DNA from: Symsagittifera roscoffensis
Taxonomy: Eukaryota > Xenacoelomorpha > Acoela > Convolutidae
Direction: 5' to 3'
NCBI RefSeq assembly: GCF_963678635.1
Contig: NC_087063.1
Coordinates: 70,327,617 to 70,391,616 of the forward strand
Length of the DNA stretch: 64,000 nt
Each line of letters starts with the position of its first letter. Positions within the stretch are counted from its first letter, which is position 1. Position numbers and translations under genes: made by a program. The notes below the pieces were generated by a model. That model was not told where the DNA came from and made no database searches. It was given only the letters and a program-made list of their open reading frames with translations. Shown one piece after another: positions 1-13,400 of this stretch.

Positions 1-129
1 AAAAAAATTTTAAACATTTTTTGCAAGATTTTTTAAATAACTTTCAAGTTTCTGATTCCAAGTTTTCACGGCTTAAATTCAGTTTAAATAAGCTATTGCA
101 TTTACTAACTACCTTACTAACTAGCTCGA

Positions 130-440
130 AATTAGACCAAAAATAAAAAACTTCAAACCGGTTTTTCTCAACACTGTGAAAACTTTTAAAGTTTTAAAAT
201 GTTTTTCGAATCACAACTGAAATGGTTTTTATATGATATATCACTCAACCCTGTTCGATTATTAAGTGTGGTAGCTGATTTTGCGTGGAAAACAAAGAGC
301 AAAAAAAAACTACAATACACCCGAACACAAAGTTCCTCCCAATTTTCAATGGTCGGAACAAAAACTAAAGTTGTCCCTTTAAGTTGAACTTAGGCAAAAG
401 TCAAGTTGCAGTTTTGTGGGGCGCCTCATTTTTCATCTGT
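130..440 (-). repeat. Copy of dispersed AT-rich repeat (family R1)
   Basis: Read on the minus strand, this stretch begins with a core close to GTTCCGACCATTGAAAA, then a GGAGGAACTTTGT block, then TTTTCCACGCAAAATCAGC, then a GAGAAAAACCGGTTTGAAG block. The same blocks recur in the same order near 16.5, 17.2, 17.9, 18.4, 20.9, 32.8, 37.6 and 38.7 kb. No long ORF or terminal inverted repeat is visible. It is probably an old non-autonomous element. The class is unknown. Confidence 0.6.
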
Positions 441-1404
441 TTGTTTTATTATTCTGACGCTTTGCCTCTTATGTCCCAATGATGTCATAATAATTCAATT
501 TTGTCTGTAAATATGCAGTCTTACATCTAAAAAATTTTTTAAATAAATCACTGATTAATAATTGAATTTTTACTGTTTCATCAACGTTTATAGAAGTTTA
601 GAAGTTCAAAAAGAAAAATAAGGAGTATAAGTGTTCAAGCAGAAAATTCCAAAATAAAGGAAAAAAATTTCCTTAAAATTGCGACAGGTACCCCAAGATT
701 CCAAAAGAATCAGTAGAACTTTTAAGACTAAGTTTTCTGCTAGTTTTCGTCAAACTCTTGAAAAATCTTGAAGAAAGTAGTACGTAGTTGGAGATCCTTG
801 ATTTTAATATTTCAATCAAACACACTAGCGTTTTTTAATAATATGTATTACGGCAACTCAAAATTTTGAAGAAACAGCAGTTCTTTGCCAGGGTTGCCTG
901 GATTTCAGAAGATGGAAGGAAGCCGTAGCGCGGCATTCTCTCAAGTGAAGAAAATTTAATATTTTGTTAAAAAATATGATATAAGAAAAATCAATACTAC
1001 AGAAAAAATTATTACAGTTGAAATTATTACTCTTTTGATGAAATCTAAGTCACAATAATAATGAAGCAGCAGACTCAATTAAACTTTACTATCAGATCTC
1101 GTATTTATAAGAAAAATAATCGTTCATGATTTTCTTGGCAAAAATCGATTTAAAAAAACCTATGAGACATAGATGCTCGTGAATCAACAATATTGATTCT
1201 TTTTCTAAATCAATGTTAGTTTGTGAGGATCTTAATTGATGTTTTCAATTTGATGCTGTATTTTTTTGGTGTGTCATGCTATGATTTCATATGATGTCGT
1301 GCGTTTAAATGAGTTCGTCCTCCAATCACATTGAGGTTGAGTTTAGTCGTTTAAATTGGGTCCATGCTGGTTCGTTTGGACAGATGTGCGGGGGAGGGGT
1401 TGAT
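441..1404. other. Non-coding 3' flank of the LAMP-like gene
   Basis: AT-rich sequence with many homopolymer runs. I see no exon-like ORF, RNA gene or element boundary. The part nearest 1,404 should contain the 3' UTR of the minus-strand LAMP-like gene. Confidence 0.4.
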
Positions 1405-4400
1405 TTAGAGTGCCTGGTAGTTGCCCTGTCGGTTCTGATGCCATCTGCCGATGAAATAGGCGATGAGGGTGAGGACAATGAGTCCGGCCAGCACACATCC
1501 CACAATGATCGGCACCAGACTGCTCCCTTCCTCGTCCAGGTCACAAGTTATGGCTGGAAAATAACAGCTAATTTGGGAAAACAAACGATCAAAGTTTGGG
1601 TCTTTTCTGTTTTACGGCCCAAAAACAATTCTATTAGCTGTTTTGAATGTTTGATCATGATGCTCAAATCTGATTGGTTGAGCCTAATGTCAGCGAAAAG
1701 AAATCTGGGTTTTCAATGAAAACAGAAGCTGAATTATTAGTTTGATAATTTTGGGCGTATAACAGAAAATAATCGTTTTTTTTTTAATTTTAAATTAACT
1801 TTAACAACAAACCTTACACTTTTCAAAATGTAAAAGTTTGTGTTTCGGCGTTAGAATTGCCAATCAGTTAAGTTGTTCAAATTCAATATAAATTTTATAA
1901 AAACAATATTCATTACGTGCGCCCCCCCCCCCCCCCCCGCGCCATGTTCGCTGCGGAAAAATGTCTCCCTTGTTATCCATTTTTTCTCTTGCACTCATCT
2001 CGTTTCAAAGCATTTTATTGAGCCTCGACAAAAATGACGACTGAAATTCCTTAAAAGAAGAAAAAAGGTTAGCTAATTAAGTTTATTTGTACCCTTAACT
2101 TCCAATTTTTCCTTCAGTTGAGTTACCTTTAACCAATCAGATTTGAGCAATTTATCAGATGTTCAACGCAGCAGAAAAAAAAGAATAGAAAACTCAACAG
2201 CGAATCCAATCAATGAGAGGTATACCTGTGTCGAATTCGGCCGTGTCCTTCTCTGATGAGATCTGGAACGCCTGTACCTGGTAGTCTTGCAGATTCACAC
2301 CCAGAGTAATATTCACCAAGGAGTCCAGCACATCCACTGTCTGCAGGTGTTCACACTTGTAGGAGGAGTCCCCACTCACCTCGAACAGAGACAGACTCGA
2401 GTTGCCCGCCTCCACCACTAAAATAATTTAAATGAAAACAAAAGAAAAAAAAACTTTTTTTTTGCTCTCACGAAGTTTTTAATTGAATTTTATAGTAGTT
2501 TTTATCAATAAAAATATAATGCTGTTATCACTTTTTGAGGGAAAATTCGAAATTACTTGACGATAAGTGTTGTAAAGTTAGAACAGAATCTTTTTTCGTT
2601 TTTGAAATCAATCATTTTGTGAAAAATTATTGACTACTAAAAACGAAAAAAGGATTCTGTTCTAGCTTACAGCACTTATTCGTCAAGTAAACACGTTTTC
2701 AAACTTTCCCTCAAACGGAGAGAGCAAATCATATTTTTATTGGCTAAAACTGAAATAAAATTTTGTTCATAACTGCGTAAGAGCAGAAATGAAAGTATAA
2801 GTTTTTTGGAACATATTGAAAGATTTGCCTCTGGATTCCAGTGACCTACAGACACCAAAATGTGCGCCTATCCTGTGCACAGTTTGGCCATTGTAATGGT
2901 TGTTTTCGAACAATTTTGTAACTATAAAGATGGTTACACGAAGTTATACATTTGTCTTAAACTGGCTTAACGAATAAATTAATCATCAGTTTGGTGTAGC
3001 TGATTATAGTTCAAACTATTTCTACAATAACAAAAACAAAATCATTAGGGAGAAGTTACTATAGCAACTACTAGTGCTTACTTGTGTGGTTCAAGCGCAC
3101 GTGCTTTCCATCTGGGAAATAATTTTCCCCCATGTAGAAACTCAGAGTGATTCCCGTGACCTTGTACTCGATGTCCCACTTGTCCTGCTCATCCAGGTTG
3201 CACGAGACCGTCTTGTCACCTTTGTTCTCAGTCACAGTGAACACCTGACAGCAGATCATTTCTAACAAGTTTGTTCCTCATTCTTTGCAATGTAAAGCAC
3301 ACAATTAGTCAAAAGGCAAAAACGACGTACTCAATACGTGAATCTCAATGATATAGATTGTCCCCAACTGCAATCTTAAAAACATATCACAACACTGCTT
3401 CCGAACTCAACACACTGGATGACAAAGTGGCTGGTTCTAATCAAAGTGACAGACAGCTCCAAAGGAGACAAAAAAATCAAAATTCAAGATCAATTATTCA
3501 AAGTAAAGTTATACAAAATATACTTAGGAAAATTTCCCTCTGCTTAGTAACTGTAAATCATAATTTAAAGTTAGAGAAAACTGATATCTGATTTGAGTTT
3601 AAAACTGTAGGTCAACCTTCTGCCTGGGTGTTTAATTTTAATAGTCTTTCCCCCGGATCGAATCCTCACGTCTATCCTCAGATGTTGTCTCGTACTCCTT
3701 CTCCTTCTTTCTCTCCTCTCAAACGTTTTTGTCGAGCATCAGCCCTCCGAAATTAAAGACCGCCGTACGTATATGTGAAATTTTTTGCAATTATTTTTTG
3801 TACGAACCTTGTGATTCTCGACTCGAATGAAAAACCAAGGGCTGTTTTATTGACCGTCCACCTTTTTTTCCGCTGCTTGCTGCGTCCTCCTCCGCGGGTC
3901 AATCTATCCCGGCTTCCTCGCCTAGCCTTCCTCTGGTCTGTTTGCCTCCTTTTCTTTTTCCCGTTACATTTTTTTTTTCGATGCCGCAGTTATAATTGTC
4001 GTTTCATTCCGTCAATCCCAAAACTTGTACAGTTTTTAGCCGGACGCCGTTTTTTTGTCTTGTTTCCTCTCGCAGGCGAACTAGGCCTGCTCGCTGCTCT
4101 TCTTCTTGTTGTTGTTGTTGAATATGATATACGTCAGCGGGGAATGCTTTTTGGCAATGTCCTCGCTGCCAACGTTAACGTCTCGGTCGGGTATCGGGTA
4201 AGAAAGTCAAGGTCGGTGTTGATGGTTCCAAATAACTCCTGTCTAGTAGCTGCGGTGTCAGGGCAGTCTAGCCGGTGTTCAACAGTGTCTCTATCTTGGT
4301 TCCATCGTCTACATGAGGGGTCTATCGTCCGGTCCATCAGTTTCTTGTACGCTGAGAAGGCCATGCAGTTTTGATTGCCCCGTTTTGATCGTGCTTGACA

Positions 4401-7400
4401 GGCCTCAAAAAATCATTACCTCGCCTCTATTCCACATGGCAAAAATTTGGGTTCGAAAGCCAACGCCGTGACACAGTTTTCATCCAGTTAGCCAATCGCC
4501 TGCGTTGTGCGTGAAATTTCAAGTTTACTGACTCGTTCTTCTGTCACACCGCTTTTTCTAATTCAAAAACCGTTATCTAGTGCAATAATATGTTTGGACT
4601 CCATTTGACTGTTTTATCTATAAGTCAATTCCTATTGTTTTTTGATCTTCAATCCTTTGGAGCAAAAATTCCGTCCTCCTGCTTGGCAATTTCGCTGAGC
4701 CTTTGGTGACAGCGCTTGCGCCGTCGGCGCCAAGCTGTCCTCCTTTTCGTTTGACCAGCTAGTCCTCTGTTAACTTCCGTGGCTGCTTAATGTGTTCAAC
4801 ATCGTACTCCTCAGCCGATTGTTCATTACTTTTGGTCCACACTGGGCGTGGACAACAGCCAGTACGAGGATCTTGAATATCTAAGAAGGCAGATTTTTTA
4901 CTCAACTTTTCATTCCAACGTATAATTTGAAGTGACGGTTCTTTCGTTAAGTTCCTTAGTACCGTGTTAGTTTCGCAGCTGTGGTGAGCTTCGCTTGGCG
5001 ACGCTTTTACTGTTGCGTTAGGTGGCAACCTGAGAACGCCAAGTGTGCATTCCAGCATTTGTTTTAAGTTTTCGCGCCCTTCTTCTTTTGCGTATTTGCT
5101 TTCTTCCGTTTTTCACAAACATCAAACATTGGCATGGGATGACAGTCATTACTAGATTTGGAAAATCACGCCGTCGGAAAAGTCTCTCCTGCGAACGCCG
5201 GTGAAATCAAAATACAAAGTTGGTTTTCACATCGCTGCTTCTAGATTTTATCGCTTTGAGCTGGCGTCCACCAATTCAATTTCCGAGCTGATCGACCTCG
5301 TGATCTTTAGATATTGACAAAATGTATTATTTGGTTTCTTTATATTGAAGATCAAGTAGGACCTAAAACTTGAGCAATATGGAGATTTTGTCTCATTTTT
5401 ACCTGACTCACTTAAGTCGTTATCTGTTATGGTTTAGAGTACTTTAGCGCCTCTTCATCCGTTGCACTACGAAACGCGAAGTATCGCCTTCTGGTTGGCT
5501 GAATTTGCAGCGCATTACTTTCCGCCTTCAATCGACGTCATTTTAGCCTCGTATTTGCCTAATGCACGCTTCATTGGCTCAAACATCAATCCTAATGATA
5601 AAGAAATTAAGGCAATATTATATCTTCTGGCGGCCTTTTAACGTTTGAAGAAACGAGGTGTCTTTGATAGATTCCAATTTTGTCATTGAGAAAAACTTAT
5701 CGTAAACACTAACCAGCAATGCTTCACCCACGAGGTGTCTAGACAAAAAATCCGCAATCCAGATTTTTGCCGAATGAGTGCTTTATCATCCGTCGCAACT
5801 GTTAAATGTCTTCCAAAGATGTAATTTCTAAAACATTGTCTTTGATAGATTCCAATTTTGTCATGGTGAAAAATTTATTTTAAGCACTAACAAGCGATGC
5901 TTCACAAACGAGGTGTCCAGACAAAAATTCCGATATCCCGATTTTTGCCGAATGAGTGCTTTTTTATCCGTCGCAACTGTTAAATGTCTTCCAAAGATGT
6001 AATTTCTATTAATTTCTGTTAATTTCATTCGGCCCCCCACACATCACTCAGCATCTCTAATTCATTTTTCGAATAATTTTTTTTCTCCGCCGCGTTTCGG
6101 AACCTGGAGGCTAACGAAAATGGCCTCTAACTTTTCGTGCTAATATGTGCGAGAACCGCGCTCAGGCCGTTCTGGCTCTGATTGCATACAATCCAACAAT
6201 CCTTGCAAACGCCAAAGTGTTTTAATTCATCAATGATTGCAACCCTCTTTTTGAGGTTCGCGAATGCTGATTGGCAGCCAGTTTTCCATATGCATTCGTT
6301 TCTCTTACTGAGCATAGTACTTAAGGGCCCCGAATAATTGGCTAAGGCCGGTAAAAAATTTCGCAGGCTAAGGGTTGACCCCATGAACGATTTTAACAGC
6401 AAGGGGGTGTTTTCGGTGGGTTCAACACATTGATGGGCTCCGTATATCTGACAACCGGCGTAATGCATGAGTGCGTATTGCAATGGCCCAACCATTCACA
6501 CTTCTTTTTTTCGCAAAAACTCAATTTTTTTTGCAATTTTAGAGTCTTAGTATCTTTATCCAGCTTTTTCGAAATCAATTGGATGTGTTCAACTATGAAA
6601 CCTCCTCATATTTTTAGGAAATCATCTTTGAAAGCATGCGGGCACAGGAAACCAATGAAAATTGCATCATTTACCCGTTGTAATTCCGCGGGCAATCATT
6701 AGACCATAGAAACCCGTTTCAAATCTGTACGGTTTTTTGAATATTTTTTGGCTTTTGGCAAATGCCAATGTACGTCTGTTAGGTCCATCATTGTGAAAAT
6801 TACTTCCCCGGATAATGCTGTTTCCAATCTTTTGCGCAGCGATGTCTATGAACTCCTCGATGTTTGGAATTTTTTATTTTATCTTATGAACTTGCTTAGT
6901 TCTCTTGATTCTAAAATATGTATCTGAACGTTCTTCCAATTTTTCTAAATGGCCTTGTTTCAATACATTAATGATTTTTTATCCACCTAACCCTGAAGGG
7001 TGATTGGTACTCTTCTGCCTTTTTGTTGCACCGGAGTTTGATTCTTCAAGAATTCCTCTTGGATTTTATCGTTACGTATGCGCTCAATCCTGTTAAACAC
7101 ATTACTGAATGGCTTGCTGAAATGTTTTTGTTCGTCATCCAGCCCTGCTCCTTGTTCGTTCTGCGCGAGTTGCCCGTAGATGTTCTTTATTCCCTCGTTC
7201 ACCGGTGCTTGGGACAGCTTGAGTCCCAGTGCTGTCATTATGTTCTTCCCGATAATTTAAGTTCTGCACCCCTCATTTAAGGTAAAAGCAGCTTCGATCA
7301 ACCATTCTTTGGAGCAGAGCGTCGCCTTCATCTCAACCAATAATTTCAGTGGATTTGTCCAATCATCCCGGAACTGGCCGTCATCTGTATCAATTGGTGT

Positions 7401-10400
7401 CAATCGCACTCACTGGGCACCAAAAGTATGTTTAAGTTTCCCGATAAGGAGATTAGATATCGTCGAACTGCTGTCGATCCACATGGCATCACCGTGATAG
7501 GACCTATGCGGTATCTTTTGGTGACTTTCCGTACCCAACACGTGCGTTCTTGAAGCCCTGATTTTTAAAACAAATTGTGAGTTGCTTTTGTTGCCTTTGG
7601 TACGCAAATTAAACCGCGCCGCCAACTCGTTGAGTACTGAGTGAAACATCTCCAACGATTCCCAATTGTGTTTCTTCCTTGACAATAACTGGTACGTCTC
7701 GAACGTTTTGTTACGTTTTTTTTCTAAATACATCCTCAAACGCGTCCATTAGCCTCGGTTATCGTATATTTGCAAGGTCTCGCCCAAAAATAAGTACAGG
7801 TTCGAAAATAGGGTTTGCTCTGCCTCCAAACGGCTTTTCTTAAGTATGCCCGCCGATAGTTCCGTAATTTGTGCTGCCGTCATTTTTTTGGCGTAAAAAA
7901 TGATGTGGGGTTGAATCCATGTTTTGCAATTATTCCCCAAGTAAAGCGGGTTATCCAGTGCTCCCACAGCACTGGTGCCTCCGTGCATTTACTCGGCCAG
8001 AATGCTGTAATTCCTTAAGGACTTTTCCCCGTTCCCGCGCCGTTTCCTGCTTGCTGTGCCATAACAAACATGTAACAGCCATTAAAACACAAAAAATATA
8101 TATAACAAGAGAAACTAACCAAGCGTCTCAATAAACAGAAGTGAGTCGAGTGAGGGGTAGCGGGTGTAATTTGGGGTAGGACTAATGACCGAACAACTAC
8201 TTGCTCTCTGTTATTGTTACCATGCGCTTTTCTCTACTGTCTTACCGCGTTAGTTTTCGACTGGCCGTCATACACACCGTCTTAAACGAGGCAGCCCAAT
8301 CGCAATAAGACACGCTCTCTGTAAAATCTGAATAAACTTGCTTGCAGCGTTAAGAAAAAGCATCAGTCGTATTCTCACTTATTTGGTCAAAAATATCCTT
8401 CATCTCGAAAATATGACGAACAGTAGCGATTTTTACTGCGAAGCCGACTAATTCACCTGAAACTGTTCTCTAGTTGGCGGAACCAGTCACTTTGCTTCAA
8501 ACAGAATTCTGAGAAGATATTCTGGCCTGGAAGTAATATTCTTTGGAACTGCTTCTATGGACGAAGCCAACTAAGTCTTCCAACAAAAGGTTCTGGCTAG
8601 TGTGTATTGGTCTCTTGGATTGCCATTGAAAATCCTCATTGAGAACATCAAAGTAACATTTGCGTAAAATTGCTCTTCTGTGAGGTTCTGTAGATTTTCA
8701 AAGTTCCTTTCGAAAAATAAATAGGTGTAAATAGATAAGCTGCTTTCAGCAAAAAAGGGGTTCCAGTCTGTTTGGATCTACAATAGCGGGTGCGGACAAT
8801 CTGTCTTTCAAGCAATACTCTACCGAAGAAATCATTTAACCTAATATCTCATCTGTCATTAATTGAGAACCTCGGCGCGAGATTCTTAGTATCCTCTTAG
8901 ACCTCTCAGTATCTCGGCGCGAGATTCTTGCTTTCGTTTTTGGTTCAATTCCTTGGTTTCAGTTTGCAGCTTTTTTTCTGCATTTTACCCATATCCAATC
9001 AAGAAAGTCTATCTTGTACTACGTTGTAAGATCATCTCAATAGACAGACAAGAGGTATTGCATAGCACAAAAGCAAGAAAAAAATTGACGTACAATTTTG
9101 TTGAGGTTTTTATGGTTTAATTGAGGCTTCTAAAAACGTTAATTCAGCGTGTATAATCGAGGTATTTCGATGCTGTAAACCGGGTCCGAACCTCGCCTAG
9201 GAAAATCTGAAAAATTGTTTCCCAATAAAAAGAGTATCTACTTGAAGTAATAACATACAATCCGACATTTTCTGCAGTTTTGTCAGCAGAACCGTTGGCT
9301 ATACTTTTTCATACTGATTGTGTTAAATCCGCATGTAGCAATTGAATGTTTTAATTACGAACATTGATTTAAAGTCGCCTTAACTTTGATACTGTTTTGT
9401 AATCCTTGATAAAAATTCATTGGTGCATCTTTTTAGATTATCTTGCAAAAGAAACATCCTCTATTGTCCAGGCCGAGGTGCGCGACATAATTGGCGACTG
9501 AAAATGCTCCAGCTAAAGGGTATCGCTGGACCAAAGTTCTGCAGTCGCACAGAGGTTTCTCGGCCGCGACTTGCCCATTTTGAGTCGCGACGGTAGCATC
9601 TTATTGATTTTGGGTAGCGATGGTCGCGACTTAAGTCGCGTACCTCGGCCCGTGCGACTAGTGTCGCTCTCGTCTACTCACCATGCTGAACTCCCACTCC
9701 TCCTCGGGCTTAGTGTTGTCGGCCACCCACGTACAGTTGAGTGAGATGCTATCGCAGTCCGACGAATCATAAGCACCACTGCAGCTTGCGTTTCCAGGCA
9801 TGTTCACTTCTGCGTCCAGTTCATCCTCGGTAGAGTTCTAAACGAACAGTTTTAGGGCATGGTAACATGGTAAATAGTTAAACTAATAACTAATGAAATG
9901 ATACGGATTTTCAACGAATAAAAAGTACTGCCTCTAAACGGGCAGATCTAGGATTTTCATGAGGAGGGGGGGGGGGGGGTCAAAAAAAATTCCGAGCTCT
10001 CCTAAAGCACTAAAAAGACCCTGTTTTTGAAAAACTTTTTGCCAAAAAATCGCGTGTTTTTGACGTGCGCTTCCCCTTTAAAATCAAAAGTAGCAAATAT
10101 AGGCGCCTTTAGAAAAATTTTAGTTTCCGTCTCAAAATGAATATCTCAAATTGGTACAAAAACCGCAATAAAGTGGTTTCATTGAGGACTGCTTTTTTTG
10201 TGATACTAAAAAAGTTTGATTTTCGTTTGAAAAATTTACTTTTTTCACGTTTTTCCTATCTTTGAATTGCATTACTTGCTTTGTGGCCCAGAAAAGGCTT
10301 TGATTGTGCAAAAAGCAAAGATTGAGAACAGAACACAGATTGTCGCTTTCTCAGCCGATCAATTTTTGGTAAGATTCTTACTTTATATGGAATGGTGAAG

Positions 10401-13400
10401 GATGCCTCGAACTCTGCATACAGATAGGTAAAGCCGGCATCATTCTGACTAGAAACCTGTACTTTGCCCAAAGCGCTCGGAACCTGAACACAATCAAGAA
10501 CAATCAGATATATTTTTGTTCAATCACGAAATATGATTTGTTTAATTTTTGTTCTCACAAATTCGGTCACTGGGTCTATTTCGCTGTCTTGGTCCGATTT
10601 TACACTCGTGAATGAGAGGACACACAACACCAGCAGAGACAAAGCTGAAAAAACAAGATCATAACTGCCACGATAACTCATCTGCAGCAAGAGTAAAGTC
10701 ATACAATACAAGTTCTAAAAATAGTAAATAACAAACAGTATATAACAAAAAATACATTGATATAACAGTGCTCCAATTACAAGAGTTTTAATATCCCCGC
10801 TTCGATTGTCTTGTCCAACACAGAAAAAAAAACAGTTTTGAAGTTTTGAAATTGAGAAAAAAACGCGATATGACGAGCTTAGTGAGAAAATTTTGGTTTT
10901 ACAACTTTTTAGTTGCTTAATTGCTATCCATAAGCGCAGATAGCAATTAAAAATTTGCAAAACCTAAAAACGCTTTTACGAAAATTCGTAATTTCCCGGT
11001 TTTTTGTTTTTTTTTCTCTTTTTTCATACATTTTATGGTATATCGGTGAAGACAATTGTAGCAGAGTTTATTAAATTTATTGTAATCGAAGAACATTTAT
11101 ATCTTTGTCTCTACTGAAAGTCTATTTATAATCAGATGGCCTATGTATAATACGAGATCAGTCACACAAAGAGTTATAATTTCTCAAATCTTTTTTCTAC
11201 AGTTTGATCAAAATAGATTTTAACAGCTACAAAAAGTCAATACTCAAACGCTACCAAAGGAGCGTTCATTCGTGAAACTTTCAAACGTGCCGCTGGCTTA
11301 ATGGTGGCCACTAAAAACGTACCTATATAATAAACTATAGCTATCTGCACATCTAGGAACTTTCTCCGTCCAAGCTCTCTTAGCACTTTTAGAAATATAT
11401 GCTCTCTTAATAAGGTGTTTCAAGACCAATTTAAAAAAAACTGAGAGCCAATCTACTAATGAACTATAAGACCTGCCCAGCTCATCATTCCTCTATCATA
11501 CGATATAACTAAAAACACAAATTTTACCGTCATAGCCATCCTGGCTACTTAAAGCTACCATATTATTTTAAAAAAAACTGTTTTAGGGAAGTGATTTTTT
11601 GCTTAGGTTGAGAATGGTCAACAAAGGGAAAGAGCCAGAATAAGCTTCAATTACTTCTAACGAACAAACTATGATCATATTCCTTCTTGATGAACAGTAA
11701 TTGAAAGATGCAACTCTGAAGCACGGGAAAATTTTGGATGAACGCTTAGAGTTCAATTTCACCAAAAATATAGATAAATATGTTCTTCGATTTTTAAAAA
11801 GAACTGGCGGCAAAAACTGTGTTCAATACAAACAAAATATGACCGAATTTTTGGAAAAAGAGAAAACTAATAGCTCTCTTTACAAAGCCAAACTTTTTCT
11901 TGTCTGGAAGGAGCTTTGACGGAGATTCGTCAAGATCGTTTTTTTCTTCAGACAAATTTTGACTTTTCAACTAGTCGTTTTTGACAGTTTTTCTATATCA
12001 TTCAAAAAAACATTGCTATCCTGAGCTTAAAATTAAAAAGATAATTCACTCGTTCTATTTTGCGGTAGAATTTTTTTATTGCAACATGATGGACATAATC
12101 AATTTGAGGCAAGCGAAAAATTTGATGATTGAAAGTAATTTGCGGATTTTTTCCACTTGTTGCCATTATTGTTATCCCACAGTTCAAGAGGGCTATAAAT
12201 TTTTGCTTCAAGATTTTTTGTCCGCCTCTAAGAAAACTTGTTCCCGTCACTAAAGTTTTTGTAACTTTCAATTTTACTCTTTCGGGCTTGTATTTTTTTT
12301 CACGCGAAATTTTGGTTGGAAGAAAAATTTCCGTTCATTTTGTTCCACTGTGCTCAGTTCATTCAGCACGTTTGCTATAGCGCAAATAGATCGGGGTGAC
12401 TAATTCAGGCAACTTTAATGTTAGGCGATATAAAAAAAACTGTTTGTATCAAGACAAAGCCCTGAATGTTCCCACTGCTCATGAATTGGTCTTGAATAAA
12501 TTTTGGTCTATGAAATATTGACAAACTACAAATTTCATGCTGATAATACCAAAATGTTAAAAATTGAGTCAATTTAAATTGAAACGAATGCCTCAATTCA
12601 GTTTGGAACGATTATGAGTGCGGATAGTTTTCCCAGCATAAATAATTTGCATTGTGAAACAAATGTTCAAAGTACTATTCCAGCGGCCAAGCCGCACATT
12701 ATTCTAGTGAAAGCATACTCGCCTGGCAATCCGAAGGTTGCCGGTTTGATGCCCACAAGCAGTTAACTTTTTTGATTTTGGTCTGAATAAAATCACCACC
12801 CCGGGTGAAAATGCGACTTATTTGTGAAGAAAATTACATGTTTGGCAAATTTTGTGGAGTGACTCTTTCAAACAATTTTAATGAGAAATTCCTCGAATTT
12901 ATTGTTTTGTCAACAAAAACTGCGCATTATAATTTTAATTTTGCCAAAAAGAATTTTGGTCTGAGATTGTTGTCTCGTGCTGAAAAACTGATCACAGTAA
13001 AGCAAAATGAAACGCATTTTTTCAACTGACCAGTATTGCGAGTGAAATAAGTTCACAGTTAGAAAAGAATAAACCTGAACAACAGAGAGAATACAAAACA
13101 TAAAAGACTAGAACAATTTTTTTTAGAGGCGGAAGTTTTCATTTTACTTTTTTTTGGCCTTGTTAAGCACACTTTTCGATTCGCTGAAAATTTTATTGCA
13201 GAACATATAACGCATTTTCCCCTGTAATTGACTAAAAGTAGTTAGAGATTAAAAAATCAAAATGGTCTAAAAACGTTTTTTTGATGAATCAATTGAAATT
13301 TTTCTAAAATTATTTGGCGATATCTGTTTTTTTTTTTCATAAAGAAAGTTGTTTTAAATTGGTTTAGATTAAACTGGCGTTATCCTGAGAAGCTACAAAC

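Larger units (their letters stand above)
4680..8150 (-). mobile_element. Decayed Ty3/Gypsy LTR retrotransposon in LAMP-like intron
   Basis: Read from about 8.1 kb down to about 4.7 kb, the minus strand keeps gag, RT, RNase H and integrase-like segments in the usual Gypsy order, broken by frameshifts and stops. I could not define the LTR pair: no long direct repeat is obvious between the 8.1-8.7 kb and 4.6-5.5 kb flanks. The element lies in the same intron and strand as the LAMP-like gene and next to a LINE fragment. Confidence 0.75.

Noticed and set aside
1309-1719. 136-codon plus-strand ORF
   Set aside because: It lies antisense to the last LAMP-like exon, whose minus-strand reading gives the membrane segment and NYQAL tail; the plus frame has no motif.
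3775-4374. 199-codon plus-strand ORF
   Set aside because: It overlaps the LINE zinc-knuckle fragment on the other strand and is a compositional shadow (poly-Phe/Leu/Val from CTT and GTT runs).
10520-10711. ORF with its own ATG (MSYRGSYDL) for the LAMP-like N-terminus
   Set aside because: Its first part is the polypyrimidine tract and CAG acceptor of exon 2; exon 1 at 13,852 gives a better start with a matching phase and a GTAAGT donor.
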